From NCBI GenBank assembly GCA_006503535.1, contig QYRS01000019.1:1-64000 (forward strand): a stretch of DNA of 64,000 nt, read 5' to 3'. The first letter of the stretch is position 1; every line of letters begins with the position of its first letter. Below the pieces are notes generated by a model. The model was not told where the DNA came from, searched no databases, and was given only the letters and a program-made list of their open reading frames with translations. This document shows, in pieces, positions 19,029 through 41,494 of the stretch. This DNA is from Arthrinium phaeospermum (lineage: Eukaryota > Ascomycota > Sordariomycetes > Amphisphaeriales > Apiosporaceae). A program made the position numbers and the translations under genes.

Positions 19029-22000
19029 TTAGAGGTGCTTCGTCTGAGATAGTGTACTACAATAACGCATACCATTAGGTACAGTACCATTAGATACAAA
19101 ACTACTACTATATTCAGCAATATGGCCACTTGTATTATAAATTAAACTAGATACATTAAAATGTAAACCATCTAATATTACAGAAGGGTATACTCCTAGT
19201 ATTACTGTAAAGGAAACTAAAACAAGCAATACAAAGAATTCTCTTTTAGTTAAATCACTAATATTTTCATCAAAGAATTTAGTAAATGATCCACCAAAAG
19301 AAATTCTATTGAACATGTATATAGTATAAGCGGCTGAGAATACAATTGAAGTACTAGCAAACACACCTAATAGAGGTAGTCTTTCGAAAGTACCGTAGAG
19401 AGACATAAATTCTCCTACAAAATTTAATGTTAAAGGAGCTCCACAATTTCCTAAACAAAGAATAAAGAATAATAAAGAGAATAAAGGCATCATTTGAGTT
19501 ACACCTTTGTAATAATGTATTAATCTAGTACCTGATCTATCGTATAATATACCTCCTGCGCATATAAATAAACCACTAGAAACAAATCCGTGGGCTAAAC
19601 CTAATATTATACCTCCTTCTATACCCTGGATTGTATTACTAAATACTCCTATTAAGTATACAGCTGCGTGAGATACAGAACTATAAGCTATTAATTCTTT
19701 AATATCTGTAGTTCTTAATGTACTAAAACTAGCGTATATAATTGTAATTACACCTATAACAAAAACAATAAATGTATAATCTAAAGAAGCTTTAGGTAAT
19801 ATAGGTAAGATTATCCTAAATATACCATATAAACTTAATTTTAAAACAATACCTGCTAATACTATACTTCCTCCTAAAGGTGATTCAACGTGAGCCTTTA
19901 ATAATCAATTGTTTAAAAATATAGTAGGAGTTTTTACAGCAAATGATATAAAAATACCGATAAATAAAAATACTTGTGTAGTGTAATCAAAATTAGTTTT
20001 AAATAAAGCATCAAAATCAGTAGTACCCATTATAGAAGATATTGTTAAAATAGATAACAATAGAAATAAAGATCCGAATACGTTCGCATAACTGCGTTTT
20101 CTTTAATTTTGAGTTACTTCAATTCATACTGGCTAACCAGCAATTATAATAATATTAATTTTTTCTGCCCTCCGGCCTAGGCCCAAGGGACCTAGTCCTG
20201 TATGTTTTCTTTGAAAACAAAGAAAGGAAGGAATTCATATTTAACTTGATAGATTGAATTTTAGACAAACCTTGTTCTGTTAAATGTTCTTTATTGTGCA
20301 TTAAACCCGAGACTTTTTTAAAATCTGCAAAGTCTAAAGCTTTAACACCTTTAATTTGATATTTATTAAATAGTGGTATAATTTTTTCAAAAACATCTTT
20401 AAAGTTTGTTACAACAAAATATACAGCGGATTGGTTTAACCTTAATTCAATTCTACCACATCCAAGAGTGGATATTAACATTTCCATTAGTTCAATATCT
20501 TTGCTATGTTGAACAATATGAAATTTTAACACTACAGATTTACCCCATTTAGTTGTAGAGTTACGTATAGAAATATGAAAACATCCGTCACCACTAGTTA
20601 AACCTGCGATTCAATTAGGATTTATATTCTTAATTTTAGGTATTAATGGCCTAGGTACAGGCTTGATCTCAGGGAAATTGAATCTCAATTCTTCTGATAA
20701 ACCTAAATTCATAGAATCTCTAATACAAAGTAATTTATTAAACCCTGGTTTATTTAAATGTTCTTTATCCTTAATTAATTGAACAGCACTTTTAAAAAGA
20801 GTATAATCTGCTCATTTTTGACCTAATAATGGATAATTATCAAAATGAGCAATGATTGTTTCTAAATCTTTTAAAGATTTAACTGTATATTGTGAAGAAG
20901 TTTCTCCGTGTTTGGTGATTTTACCTAACCCAAAGAATTTTTGAACTTGAGATAGTAAATCTAAATCTTTACTATCCCCTCGGCCTAGTCCCCCGGGGCC
21001 GTAAGGCCGGGGGCGAAAGGGTAAAGCAATTTTAAAAATGGCTTGGATTTGATATCCCATTCTATACGTATCACTTTTAAAAAAACCTAACATAAAAGAT
21101 CCTTCTGCATCAACTAACCCTGTGATAAATCAGGGATCTAAATTAGTTTTAGCTTCCAACTTGTTTATGTAGGTTGTGTGCAATGATCTTTTAAAGTTAC
21201 TATTTGCAATAATATTATTATAACGGAAATGAATTTTTCGCTCAAAAACAGGTTGTCCTGCGACTAGAGTACACCTAACGAAATCTAAAATTCTAGATTT
21301 CGAAGAACCATCTACTCGTTGCTCTTTTACACCCTTTAAATTTATAGTCTGTATACACTTGACTTTAAACAAAGAATGATTTAGATCCGCGATTACCCAT
21401 TTCATGAACAAATTGTTCTTCATCTTTAGTGATATTACCATACCCTGAGTCATTAATCAGGCCATATAAAAAGTTTCCTTTATGTACTTGGTTACTAAAG
21501 CTTTAAGGCTTGCCCGGAATTTGGCTCTTTTACACTTTCGGAAAAATGTATATAAGAAAAGATAAAAACTAGCTCTTACTTTATTACTAGATCCAAATAA
21601 ACCTATTAATATAAATAAAGGAGGCAATATACTTTCAAAAAATACATAGAATAATAAAATATCTAATACTAAAAACACAGCTATTAGTAATGTTTCTAAT
21701 AATAACATTATTATTAAATAAGATCTAATATTTTCTGTTATTGAGTTTCAATTAGATAATATAGCTATAGGCATTATTATAGTAGTTAATAATACAAAAT
21801 ATATAGAAATCCCATCTACTCCTAAATATATATCAAATAAATTTATATCATAATGTTCTTGTACAAATTGAAATTGATTAGAACTAAAATCAAATAATAT
21901 AAATATAACTAAAGATATTGCTAAATTAACAAGAGATGTAACGAAAGCTGTTATTTTATAAGATTTTATTTTTGAAGGCGCGTTTTCCGTATTATCATAA

Positions 22001-22065
22001 GAGATATCACTAGATATTAAAAATATCCCTAATATAGGAATTAATAACAAAGAAGATAATAACAT
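19029..22065 (-). CDS. nad4: NADH dehydrogenase subunit 4
   Basis: Proton-pumping membrane subunit of respiratory complex I. Exon 1 is 22065 to about 21542 and exon 2 about 20077 to 19029. Exon 1 starts MLLSSLLLIPILG and includes YLGVDGISIYFVLLTT and ETLLIAVFLVLDILLFYVFF. Exon 2 includes NWLLKAHVESPLGGSIVLAG, AYSSVSHAAVYLIG and GFVSSGLFICAGG. TGA tryptophans are present. The protein has an unusual tail of about 30 residues (GTVPNGMRYCSTLSQTKHL) after the expected end, then a stop followed in frame by a LAGLIDADG relic. The exact splice junction near TFF/GSLF is not fixed. Confidence 0.94.
20078..21541 (-). mobile_element. group I intron nad4-i1
   Basis: The 5'-located core at 21270-21535 shares words with atp6-i1 and nad1-i2 (GCGGATCTAAATC, GAGCAACGAGTAGATGG). 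The LAGLIDADG ORF fills the 3' half. Confidence 0.8.
20155..21220 (-). CDS. LAGLIDADG homing endonuclease in nad4-i1
   Basis: Double-motif LAGLIDADG enzyme, open with TGA as Trp. The motifs are DPWFITGLVDAEGSF and NWIAGLTSGDGCF, with the usual KEHL boxes (IKDKEHLNKPG, MHNKEHLTEQGLSKIQ). Two GC-rich insertions are in frame: one inside the first domain (PFRPRPYGPGGLGRG, 20980-21022) and one forming the C-terminus (RSLGPRPEGRKN, 20158-20205). The enzyme may still fold if these are tolerated. A GGCCTAG-type cluster like the C-terminal one recurs at 28960-29010. Confidence 0.88.
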
Positions 22066-22371
22066 TTATTATCTAAAAAAAATACAAACTTCCCATATAA
22101 TTAAACTAAAATTACATCATAAGTAAACAATTACATGATTGGATTCTCTCACTTCCCTCCTGATCCCTCGGATCCCCTATTCCCTAATCCCTAACCCCTA
22201 ACCCTTTCAGGGTGTGGGGTGTGGGATGTGGGATGTGATAAGGGGATAAAAAGATAAGAAACAAGGCCGAAGGGAAACAAAATAAGAGAATTAATTATAC
22301 ATAAACATCTAAACATAGCGAGATATTAAGGTATTTAGAATAAGCTTATATTAATAGGGAATATATCAAAA
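22066..22371. other. nad1-nad4 spacer with GC-rich repeat
   Basis: No gene seen. It contains the 'ccctaacccctaaccctttc' block (22185-22240) shared with 11938-11990. Confidence 0.6.
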
Positions 22372-25300
22372 CTATAAAATACAAGGAACTAGTACAATAA
22401 ATGCAAACACTACTGGTAATAATACTGTTCAACAGAAAGACATTAATTGATCAAAACGTATTCTAGGGAAAGATGCTCTAACTCAAATAAAAGTAAAAAT
22501 CATTATAGAACTTTTTACTCCTAAACTTAAACCATATAAAAATCCTTCTAAGGCAGGAGTATTCATTATACCTTGAACAAAGTAATCTAGAACTAAAATT
22601 CAATCTATAACAAATAATTGTCACACTAAAAAGTCTAAATAACTTAATAAATAAACAAAATCTAATATTAAATAACCACCTAAAAAAATATACTTGTTAA
22701 TATACACATTAACACTATACTACCATATTCAGCTAAGAAAAAGAATACGAATACAACTGCAGCGTGTTCTGTCATAAATCCACTAACTAATTCCGATTCA
22801 GCCTCGGCTAAATCAAAAGGAGCTCTATTAGTTTCTGCTACAGATCCTATAAAGAATATTAAAAATATAGGTAATAAGGGAAATATAATCAAACTGCTCT
22901 TTGTGATTCTACATTAACAGTTAAATTAAAACTACCTGTTAACATAATAACTAGTAAAATAGCAGAACTTAAAATTAATTCATAACTAATTAACTGAGCT
23001 GTACTTCTTAAAGAACCTAAGAAAGCATTTACTATTAGCACTTCAACCTGCTAATAATATACCGTAAGTAGCTAAAGAAGAAACTGCTAACAGATATAAG
23101 ATACCTAAATTAAAATCACTAATTGCTAAACCAGGTCCATACATATTGCAAAATGCGCTAATTAAATTTTTCTTCCCCTATTCATGCTTTTGAATTTCTT
23201 TTATTCTTAAAACATTTTCATCTAATTTATGTTCTTTTTTTTTTACTATATCCGAAACTAAACATCAATCTTTAAAATCTAAAGATTTTACACCTAATAT
23301 CGGATTATTATTGAAAAAAGGTATTATAATTTCAGTAATATCAGAAAATTTGGTAACTTTAAAATCTACCGTGTTTTCTATTTTTCTTAAATAACAATTT
23401 CCACAATTTAGATAATCTTTAATTGCTATTAATAATACCTCGTCTTTTTCATGTTGAGTAATTTTAAATAAAAGAGACTTAAATATACCCTTATCTAAAG
23501 AGACGGAAAAATTCCCCTCACCTGCTGTAAATCCAGATATTCACTGTGTATCTGGAATTACACATGGTTCTCTTAGATCCCCTAAAAGGGGAAGAGGGCG
23601 AGCAACAGGAATAGTTTCAGGAAACATTAATTGTAATTCTTTTGATAAACCGAAATTTAAAGTTGCTTTTATGTTAACAATTTTTTGAAAACCTTCAGTA
23701 GTTAAGTGTTCTTTTAATTGGATAATAGATACAATTTTTTTTAATAATAAATAATCTCCTTTTTTTCTACTAATTAAAGGATACTTATCAAAAAATTCGA
23801 TTAGTTGTATTATCTCTTGCAATTTTCTTACTCTAAAATTACAAGTAGATTGGCTAATATCTACAATTCCAATATTACCTAAACTTTGTTGAATTCCTAG
23901 TATAACCGAAGAATCTTTAACATGAAGTTTAATTTGGAAAACAGGTTGAATTTCTCAACCTGCTTTATACTTAGGTTTTCTTGTCATATTACACATAAAA
24001 CTACCTTCAGCATCGGTAAATCCTGTGATAAATCAAGGATTTATTTGAGTTTTAACCTCGTTATTCTCGATTTTATTCTTAAATGTTGAATAATTACTTA
24101 CCCTTATACCGAAGGGATTATGGGTTAGAGAATTAACTCTTGAAGAATTAAGGTTTGTATCAACCTCTCCAATTAATGGTGAATCATAATTGTTTTTAAC
24201 ACACTATTTATGATAACTTATTTCTAAGTTAATTAGAGCACACCTTAAATATTTACAATAATATTATAAATATCTATAGCCGTCTGCTCGTTGCTCTTTT
24301 ACAGCAATATAAAGCTTATGCTTTTATATTGCTGACTTAGATCCGCGATTGTCCATAGCCCAAAGCTTAACTCTGGATTATCTTATAACTTGTTACTATA
24401 CCTGAGTAATTAATTCAGCCACTCATAGCCTTTCGGCTATGGCTTAGTATTATAAGCTTTAGGAGTTTCCCGGAGTTTGACTATATTACCCTATGAACTT
24501 AAGGTATAACACCATAACCTAGTAGTGCAAAAACTAATGTAATAACAGGACCTAAAAAAAATAAAACGATGTTAGCTTGTGTAGGTGCTACATATTCTTT
24601 TAATAATAATTTTAAAGCATCAGCAAAAGCTTGTAATAATCCGTAGTACGAATACATCTTACTTTATCCATTTATTCAGTTTCACTAAATAATACAGGAA
24701 GAGATTGTAAGACTTTCTCCCTAAATAGCAGCATGCTGCTATCCATTTAACAGGTATAAAAATTATACCCTGTATTTTTTCAAATAGGGTCTGACTATAT
24801 CTTAAGCATTATTAATAATAATAACACCCATCACCATTTAGTCGATGAACTGCACACCTTTTTAATAAAGGTGCTTGGCTGCGGATAGCCTATTTCCTTT
24901 CGTGCATCTATTTTGATTTTACTATACCCCGAGTCATTACCTGAGCCACATATTAGTTACCTAATATGTTTAGTAAAAATAGCTCTTAAGGGTTCCCCGC
25001 AATTTGACGATGTTTAGCAAAAGGTTCACTTCTGCTTTGGCCAAGCAAAGTATCTCACTCTCTACTTATATTTTTCGGCTATAAAACTAGAGCGCTACAC
25101 TATAAAAATAAAATCCTTTATATTCTTTATTGCTATCCAAATAACTACTTAGGGTTTTGGGGCTTATCTTTAAATCTTTACTTGCTTCTAGTTTAGAAAC
25201 ATAACTAGGTCTATTATTATTTATTAATATAAAGTTATCATTGACTTTTTTATATACTCAAAGAGAAACAGTTACATTAACTTTTTTTTTGATATTATTT

Positions 25301-26656
25301 AATAATGATTCTTTTGAAGTTTAGTCAATTCTTGGCTAAATAATAATACTAATTTTCCACCCTTTATGCTAGCTAATTCAGTATCTAAATTATTTAGTAT
25401 AGATCTGTAATCAACATTAAAAAATTCAGCAGCTTTTTGCATACTGGTAAAAGGATCTCACATTAACTCTAAGGTTGAAGCATTGTAAACTCATACCTTA
25501 CAGTTATTATATTTTCTTAATGTAGATATTTCTTTTAGTTTTTCTAATTCTAAACTATCTAATTCGTAACTAAATAAATAATTTCCATTTATACCACCCT
25601 TAATTCACTTATCTAAGTGATTATTTATAGTTATATGTTGTACATTTAATAATTTAGCTACTTTACCTATAGATTCATATTTAGTTTTTACTACAACTCC
25701 TTCTTTATCTAAGTAATACATTCAAACATTTTTAGCTATAATACGATCTAAATCTAAACCTAATATAGCATCACTCACTAGTTTTTCAACTAACTCGAGA
25801 GATTCTATTTTATCTGTTAAAAATAGATTGTTTTTATATGGAACATATGTGTTCAAATATACATTTATAGTTTCTCTGGCAATACCTAAATAAATAGCTA
25901 ATTCATTAATACTAGTAAATGTTTTATAAGAAGCATTTAGTTTTTTAGTAGAATTAATGTGTTCGTAAAGATATATATTAATTCCTTGATATTTATTTTC
26001 AAAGTTTGATTGCAATTGTCTAAGTTTAAGTATTTCATATAAAGACTCAAAAGTTTGTGCACTACTTAAATTACTTTTGAATATAGTATTCAAAAGAGGT
26101 AAGTATTTTTGTAAAAAAAATTCTCTCTTTCTTTTTGCATATCTAAACTACAAATTTCTATAACAGAAAAATTGAATTTATCTCACCCAATAGTTCTAGC
26201 AAACACATGAAATCTGTCGTTTAGATTGATATTAAAGTGAGTTTTAAGTCTTTTTTGGAAATCTTTAGCTCTACCAATATAGAAAATATTCGGATTTTTT
26301 TTCATAGTAAACACATATATTCCACCTTTACCCGGTAAATTCCTAAAAAAAGCACTAAGAGCAGTTCTTGACGTTAAATCTTCACAAACACCTACTACGT
26401 TTTCCTCAAAAGGAATTAAAGGGGCTTGACGGTTTTTATATAATGCTTCTATAGCTTTATCGTAACTAGTTGTACAATAAAATCTAGTTTGTAATTTTAA
26501 TAAAATATTTTGACCCACTGCATTAGGACCTAATCTTCTTTGCATACTTGCCATGGTTTTTCTTTCAGCTACAGTAACATAAGCTACACTAAGTAAGGCA
26601 GGAACAATAACTAAAAGAACTTCGACTATCGATATAACAGTTGGTATATATAACAT
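22372..26656 (-). CDS. nad1: NADH dehydrogenase subunit 1
   Basis: Membrane subunit of complex I near the quinone site. Exons are 26513-26656, 24502-24648 and 22372-23141. Joins are [12 protein letters not shown] and GYGVIP|YGPGLA. Conserved parts are [47 protein letters not shown] and [15 protein letters not shown]. One base is missing near 22886 (AVW then IFP), breaking the frame; surrounding residues are all normal, so this may be an assembly error. The first intron ORF is fused in frame to exon 1. Confidence 0.94.
23142..24501 (-). mobile_element. group I intron nad1-i2
   Basis: Core at 24270-24480 with GCGGATCTAAGTCAG and GAGCAACGAGCAGACGG, the same type as atp6-i1 and nad4-i1. The intron ends in G before TATGGACC. 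Confidence 0.83.
23178..24210 (-). CDS. LAGLIDADG homing endonuclease in nad1-i2
   Basis: Double-motif enzyme: [15 protein letters not shown] near 24030 and [13 protein letters not shown] near 23540, with [16 protein letters not shown] between. It is open throughout with TGA as Trp. A short GC-rich repeat (23567-23600, coding [12 protein letters not shown]) is inserted in frame in the linker just before the second motif. The start lies near 24210 without a clear ATG. Confidence 0.87.
24649..26512 (-). mobile_element. group I intron nad1-i1
   Basis: Core at the 3' side (24785-25030): GGCTATCCGCAGCCAAGC, GTGCAGTTCATCGACTAAA and AAGATATAGTCAG, the same type as nad4L-i1. The GIY-YIG ORF runs from exon 1. 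Confidence 0.85.
25299..26512 (-). CDS. GIY-YIG homing endonuclease in nad1-i1, fused to exon 1
   Basis: The frame continues from nad1 exon 1 with [13 protein letters not shown]. The GIY-YIG domain is [20 protein letters not shown] with [11 protein letters not shown], and the acidic region lies in [16 protein letters not shown]. At least three NUMOD-like modules follow ([58 protein letters not shown]). After the stop at 25299 a fourth module in another frame ([19 protein letters not shown], about 25140-25250) suggests an indel near the end. Two TGA tryptophans lie within. Confidence 0.85.
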
Positions 26657-27119
26657 TAAAAAAAGTAATTAATTAAATTTATTTATTTATTATTCATAAC
26701 CGTGTGTAATAATAAATATAAATGAAAAATAAATATATACTAATAATGTCATCTCTCTTATCTCTTTATCCTTCTTCCCTCTTTATCACTACTAAAATTT
26801 AGATATCAGGGATCCGGGATATCAGAAAAGGAGTTTAAAAGACAAATTAGAACTTTAAAATATATTTATTTGTTATAAAAAAATACATAAACCCTAATAC
26901 CCGGATCCCCTTTATCTATTCCCTCTTCCTATTCCCGGATATATCGAAGAGATAAGGGAAAAGAGATGATAAGGGATGGGAGGGATTATAGGATTAGGGA
27001 ATGGGCGGGTATCTCTTATCTCTTATAGTGCCTTCTGTATTAAAAAAAAAATAAAAAAGAAGAGATAAGAGATTAGAGATTATCGGATAAGGAATTATCG
27101 ACTTTAAATTAAGGTCAGA
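26657..27119. repeat. intergenic, dispersed repeats
   Basis: No gene seen. Dense copies of the 'ctctttatcactactaaaat', 'gatatcagggatccggga' and 'gaagagataaggga' family lie at 26750-26830 and 26900-27080. Confidence 0.6.
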
Positions 27120-27192
27120 TATTCTCATTTTAGATTCGAACTAAAATCGGGATATTAGAAGTATCCAGCTCTACCATTGAGCTAACGAGAAT
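27120..27192 (-). tRNA. trnR: tRNA-Arg (UCU)
   Basis: The acceptor ATTCTCG pairs with TGAGAAT, allowing one wobble. The D arm is GCTC/GAGC, the anticodon stem GGATA/TATCC with loop CTTCTAA gives UCU, and the T loop is TTCGAAT. The body is strongly similar to tRNA-Lys at 16277-16349. Confidence 0.9.
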
Positions 27193-27478
27193 TATAAATA
27201 TTTTTAATATTTATATTGTTTTATCAAGTGTTATAATACAAATGTTATTTTTTTTTATCGAATAAGAATATATTCAATCAATATCCATAAAGCCCCTTTT
27301 ATCTCACCATAATATTATGGGATATGGGGATTATGGGATGTGATATCTCTTATCTCTTATCTCTTCCAACCCTCTTCCCCTCTTATCTCGAAGAGATATC
27401 TGGGGATCCGGGAATGGATTAGAGATTATGAGATAAGAGGGGAAGGGGAAGGGTAATAGAAGAGGACAACGGATTAAA
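27193..27478. repeat. intergenic, dispersed repeats
   Basis: No gene seen. Repeat words such as cttatctcttcc, cttatctcgaagagata and aggggaaggggaaggg at 27330-27470. Confidence 0.55.
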
Positions 27479-28200
27479 CTAAAGACGTTTACCTTTACCT
27501 TTACCTTCATTTTCAACTGGTTCGTTTTTTAATTCTGATATTCTATTATCACAGCTACGTATTTTTTCCTCGATCATATATTTATTTTTAGCTAATATAT
27601 CCTGTGGAAGACGAGCTTCATCATAAGTAGCTTTAATTTCAGTTAACTGAATTTTTATAGCCTGGATTTCATGAAGATTCACGTTTTCATTCATATCTTT
27701 TTTAAATTGATCTAAATCTTTTGTTAAAGAAGGAATAAATTCACCGCGCACGGGAGAAGATTCTTTTAAACCTTTAGCTCCTGTTTTAGAAGATTCAGCT
27801 TCTGTTTTAGAAGATTCTCCTTTAGAAGATTCAGCTCCTGTTTTAGAAGATTCTCCTTTATTAAATTTTCTAGATTCTTCTAGCGCTCTTTGGAGTTCAG
27901 AATCAGATGAAGTAGCAGAATCAGAACCATAATCATATTCCGCAGGATCATCTAGTATAGATTTATCATTTGAACCTCCAGGTTCATTATCTTTAGTTAA
28001 AATAGAAGATATTTAGATTTAATAGCTGCTACAGACGGGAGTTTTCAAGATCATTTGTTTTCAAAAAAGAATTCTCAAAATTCTTTGACAAAAACGGAAA
28101 CAGTTGTAATAAAAGCTATATGTAAAGCATAAAAACTAGTAAAAACATCACTTAAAATATCTTTTAAAAAATATAAACTTAAAGATATTGTTAATGCCAT
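27479..28200 (-). CDS. membrane-anchored acidic/basic ORF after cox1
   Basis: Unrecognised. It starts MALTISLSLYFLKDILSDVF 15 bases after the cox1 stop, with one or two hydrophobic segments. A one-base break near 28000 leads to an acidic stretch (DDPAEYDYGSDSATSSDSEL), four ESSK repeats (also visible as DNA repeats 27780-27860), a helical charged region and a basic end GKGKGKRL. The segment SELQRALEESRK fits the spacing of a ubiquitin-interacting motif (Leu-x2-Ala-x3-Ser), which may be chance. The layout resembles the other accessory ORFs after cob and nad5. Confidence 0.5.
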
Positions 28201-28214
28201 TAATAGTTTTTTTG

Positions 28215-39726
<11,512 letters not shown>

Positions 39727-40045
39727 GTGCCTATCTTCCTGATCGTGAACGACATACACAAAAAAAAACATTCTTTTTTTTTATACATATGTATATTAAG
39801 TACTCAATAAATTATAATAAATATATTTATTATAATTTATTTAAGTAAATATTCTGCTGATATAAATCTTTGATTTATAAAGCAGCCCAGCGCACCCCTT
39901 CTTCCCCTATTCCCGGATATATCTTCGATATAAGAGGGATGAGGGGGATCCGGTGCTTATTAAAATCGAAGATTTTAATTAGCGGGGCTAAAAATTATTT
40001 AGAATATTGTTAAAAAGAAGCTAGATAGTTATATAAATATAAAGA
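39727..40045. other. cox1 upstream spacer with GC hairpin
   Basis: No gene seen. A repeat at 39855-39985 contains 'tctgctgatataaatc' and 'gataagagggatga...gggatccgg', related to the words at 4212-4245 and 9340-9368. At 39990-40045 begins a direct repeat of 40640-40690. Confidence 0.55.
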
Positions 40046-40115
40046 AGATTATGGAGGAATCGAACCTCAAACTAAAGATTTGCAGTCAAAGTGTAAACCA
40101 TCTACAATCATAATC
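40046..40115 (-). tRNA. trnC: tRNA-Cys (GCA), copy C
   Basis: Acceptor GATTATG/CATAATC, T arm GAGG-TTCGATT-CCTC, anticodon GCA in CTGCAAA. The anticodon stem is weak (two or three pairs). It lies 3' of an atp6 tail copy and 5' of cox1. Confidence 0.7.
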
Positions 40116-40344
40116 TTTATAAATATTTTGGAATTCCAAAATATTTATAATGGTATTACATCACTACGAAATATTGGCCACAAAATAAAATCCTTTATTT
40201 TGTATATATGCTCGGTTAGTTTTTTTTATAAGGCGGAACTAGAGACAGTAGGTATCATAAAATTACTAGTCTATCACCTCAAGATTATTGTATTATTATA
40301 AGTATTATCTAAATATTTATTATAATATTTACTAATAACTTTCA
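40116..40344 (-). repeat. atp6 3' flank copy
   Basis: It matches the 3' flank of atp6 (12770-12868) at 40240-40344. A perfect hairpin built on ggaattcc follows the tRNA, replacing the GC cluster of the other copies. Confidence 0.75.
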
Positions 40345-40536
40345 TTAATAAAGATCTAATCCGTCTTGGATATAACCAGAGGATAAAACTACAAAAACTT
40401 GAGCTTGTATAAATGCAATTCCTAATTCTAAACCTGAGAAAGCTATAATAAATGACAAAGGTACTAATCCTAAGAACAAGAAGATTATACTATTCGAATA
40501 GTTCTCAAAATACATTGAAAGCAAGTAATTCCTCAT
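40345..40536 (-). pseudogene. duplicated atp6 C-terminal fragment
   Basis: Encodes the atp6 C-terminus from about SIIFLFLGLVPLSFI through GLELGIAFIQAQVF to GYIQDGLDLY. It is nearly identical to the main gene but ends LDLY rather than LDLH and is preceded by unrelated codons (MRNYLLSMYFENYSN). No upstream atp6 exon is present. It is an extra 3' end, as expected if a mobile element once replaced or copied the atp6 tail. Confidence 0.88.
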
Positions 40537-40691
40537 CTGAATTGTGAGAATGAGGAAAATAATTAGATAGATCTGGATCCATTGATACTCCTATTAGAGA
40601 CAATAAAAAGCTCTTGTATAAAAGTTAAGTCTATTGTAATTTATTTAGAATATTGTTAAAAAGAAGCTAGATAGTTATATAAATATAAAGA
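40537..40691. repeat. spacer, direct repeat upstream of tRNA-Cys copies
   Basis: 40640-40690 repeats 39988-40045 almost exactly (aatttatttagaatattgtt and aagaagctagatagttatat), showing that copies C and D arose by tandem duplication. Confidence 0.75.
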
Positions 40692-40760
40692 AGATTATGG
40701 AGGAATTGAACCTCAAACTAATGATTTGCAGTCAAAGTGTAGACCTACTACATCATAATC
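40692..40760 (-). tRNA. trnC: tRNA-Cys (GCA), copy D
   Basis: Same ends as the other copies (GATTATG/CATAATC) with anticodon GCA in loop CTGCAAA, but the D arm differs (gtagacctactac). Either this or copy A or C could be the functional gene. Confidence 0.6.
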
Positions 40761-40988
40761 TTTATAAATATTTTGGCTGGCGCGCCAGCCAGCCAAAATA
40801 TTTATAATGGTATTACATCACTACGAAATATTGGCCACAAAATATAATAAGTATTAATAATAAAAAAAATTTTTTTTTATTATTTCATATATTACCTTGA
40901 TACCTCTCTTATCTCTGAGATCACGGATCCCCGGATATCCAGGATAAAGGGATAAAGGGCACGAAATGAAACTTTACTTAAAAAAACA
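40761..40988. repeat. spacer with GC hairpin
   Basis: Hairpin ggctggcgcgccagcc at 40774-40789 directly after the tRNA, repeat of the 40140-40200 words, then an A/T run and a dispersed 'cttatctctgagatcacgga' repeat. Confidence 0.6.
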
Positions 40989-41420
40989 TTACCCAGTCAA
41001 TAAAGAATTTTGAAGAAAAGAAGGTAATACACCAATTATTGAATGACCATCTATCCAAACAAATACATCAGTACTGTCTACAATATTAAAAGGAACATGA
41101 CTAGGCCCGGCGTAATTAGGATTTGGAATTCTATTTGGTGGTAAAATCCCTTGTTCTATACAATCATGCACATTAAGGCATGTTACATTTTTAGGAAGCC
41201 GGTCATCTCATGTGAACATTATACTTTTATCTTTATAACCATTGTTATGTTGAACCAATATAGATCAATTATCACCATTTCTATCTTTAAATTTATTTAA
41301 ATAAGGATATTTAACAAAACTTAAATTAGTAGTACCTTTAGCATGCGGTTGACCATTTTGAGGCACTAGCGCTAAAAAAGCTGTAGAAACTCAAATACCT
41401 ACAGTAGCCTGCAAGGTCAT
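40989..41420 (-). CDS. small membrane-anchored ORF after cob
   Basis: Unrecognised 143-residue frame beginning MTLQATVGIWVSTAFLALVP 75 bases after the cob stop, with three TGA tryptophans. The N-terminal hydrophobic stretch is followed by a soluble part (NLSFVKYPYLNKFKDRNGD, TWDDRLPKNVTCLNVHDC) ending VLPSFLQNSLLTG. The open frame and mitochondrial Trp codons support coding. It belongs to the group of accessory ORFs placed directly after core genes here. Confidence 0.6.
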
Positions 41421-41494
41421 TAATTTTCCTTCTATTTTGTCTGCAAAAGTTTGGATTTTAGTAGCAAAATATTTATAATTATTTCCTCGAGAAA

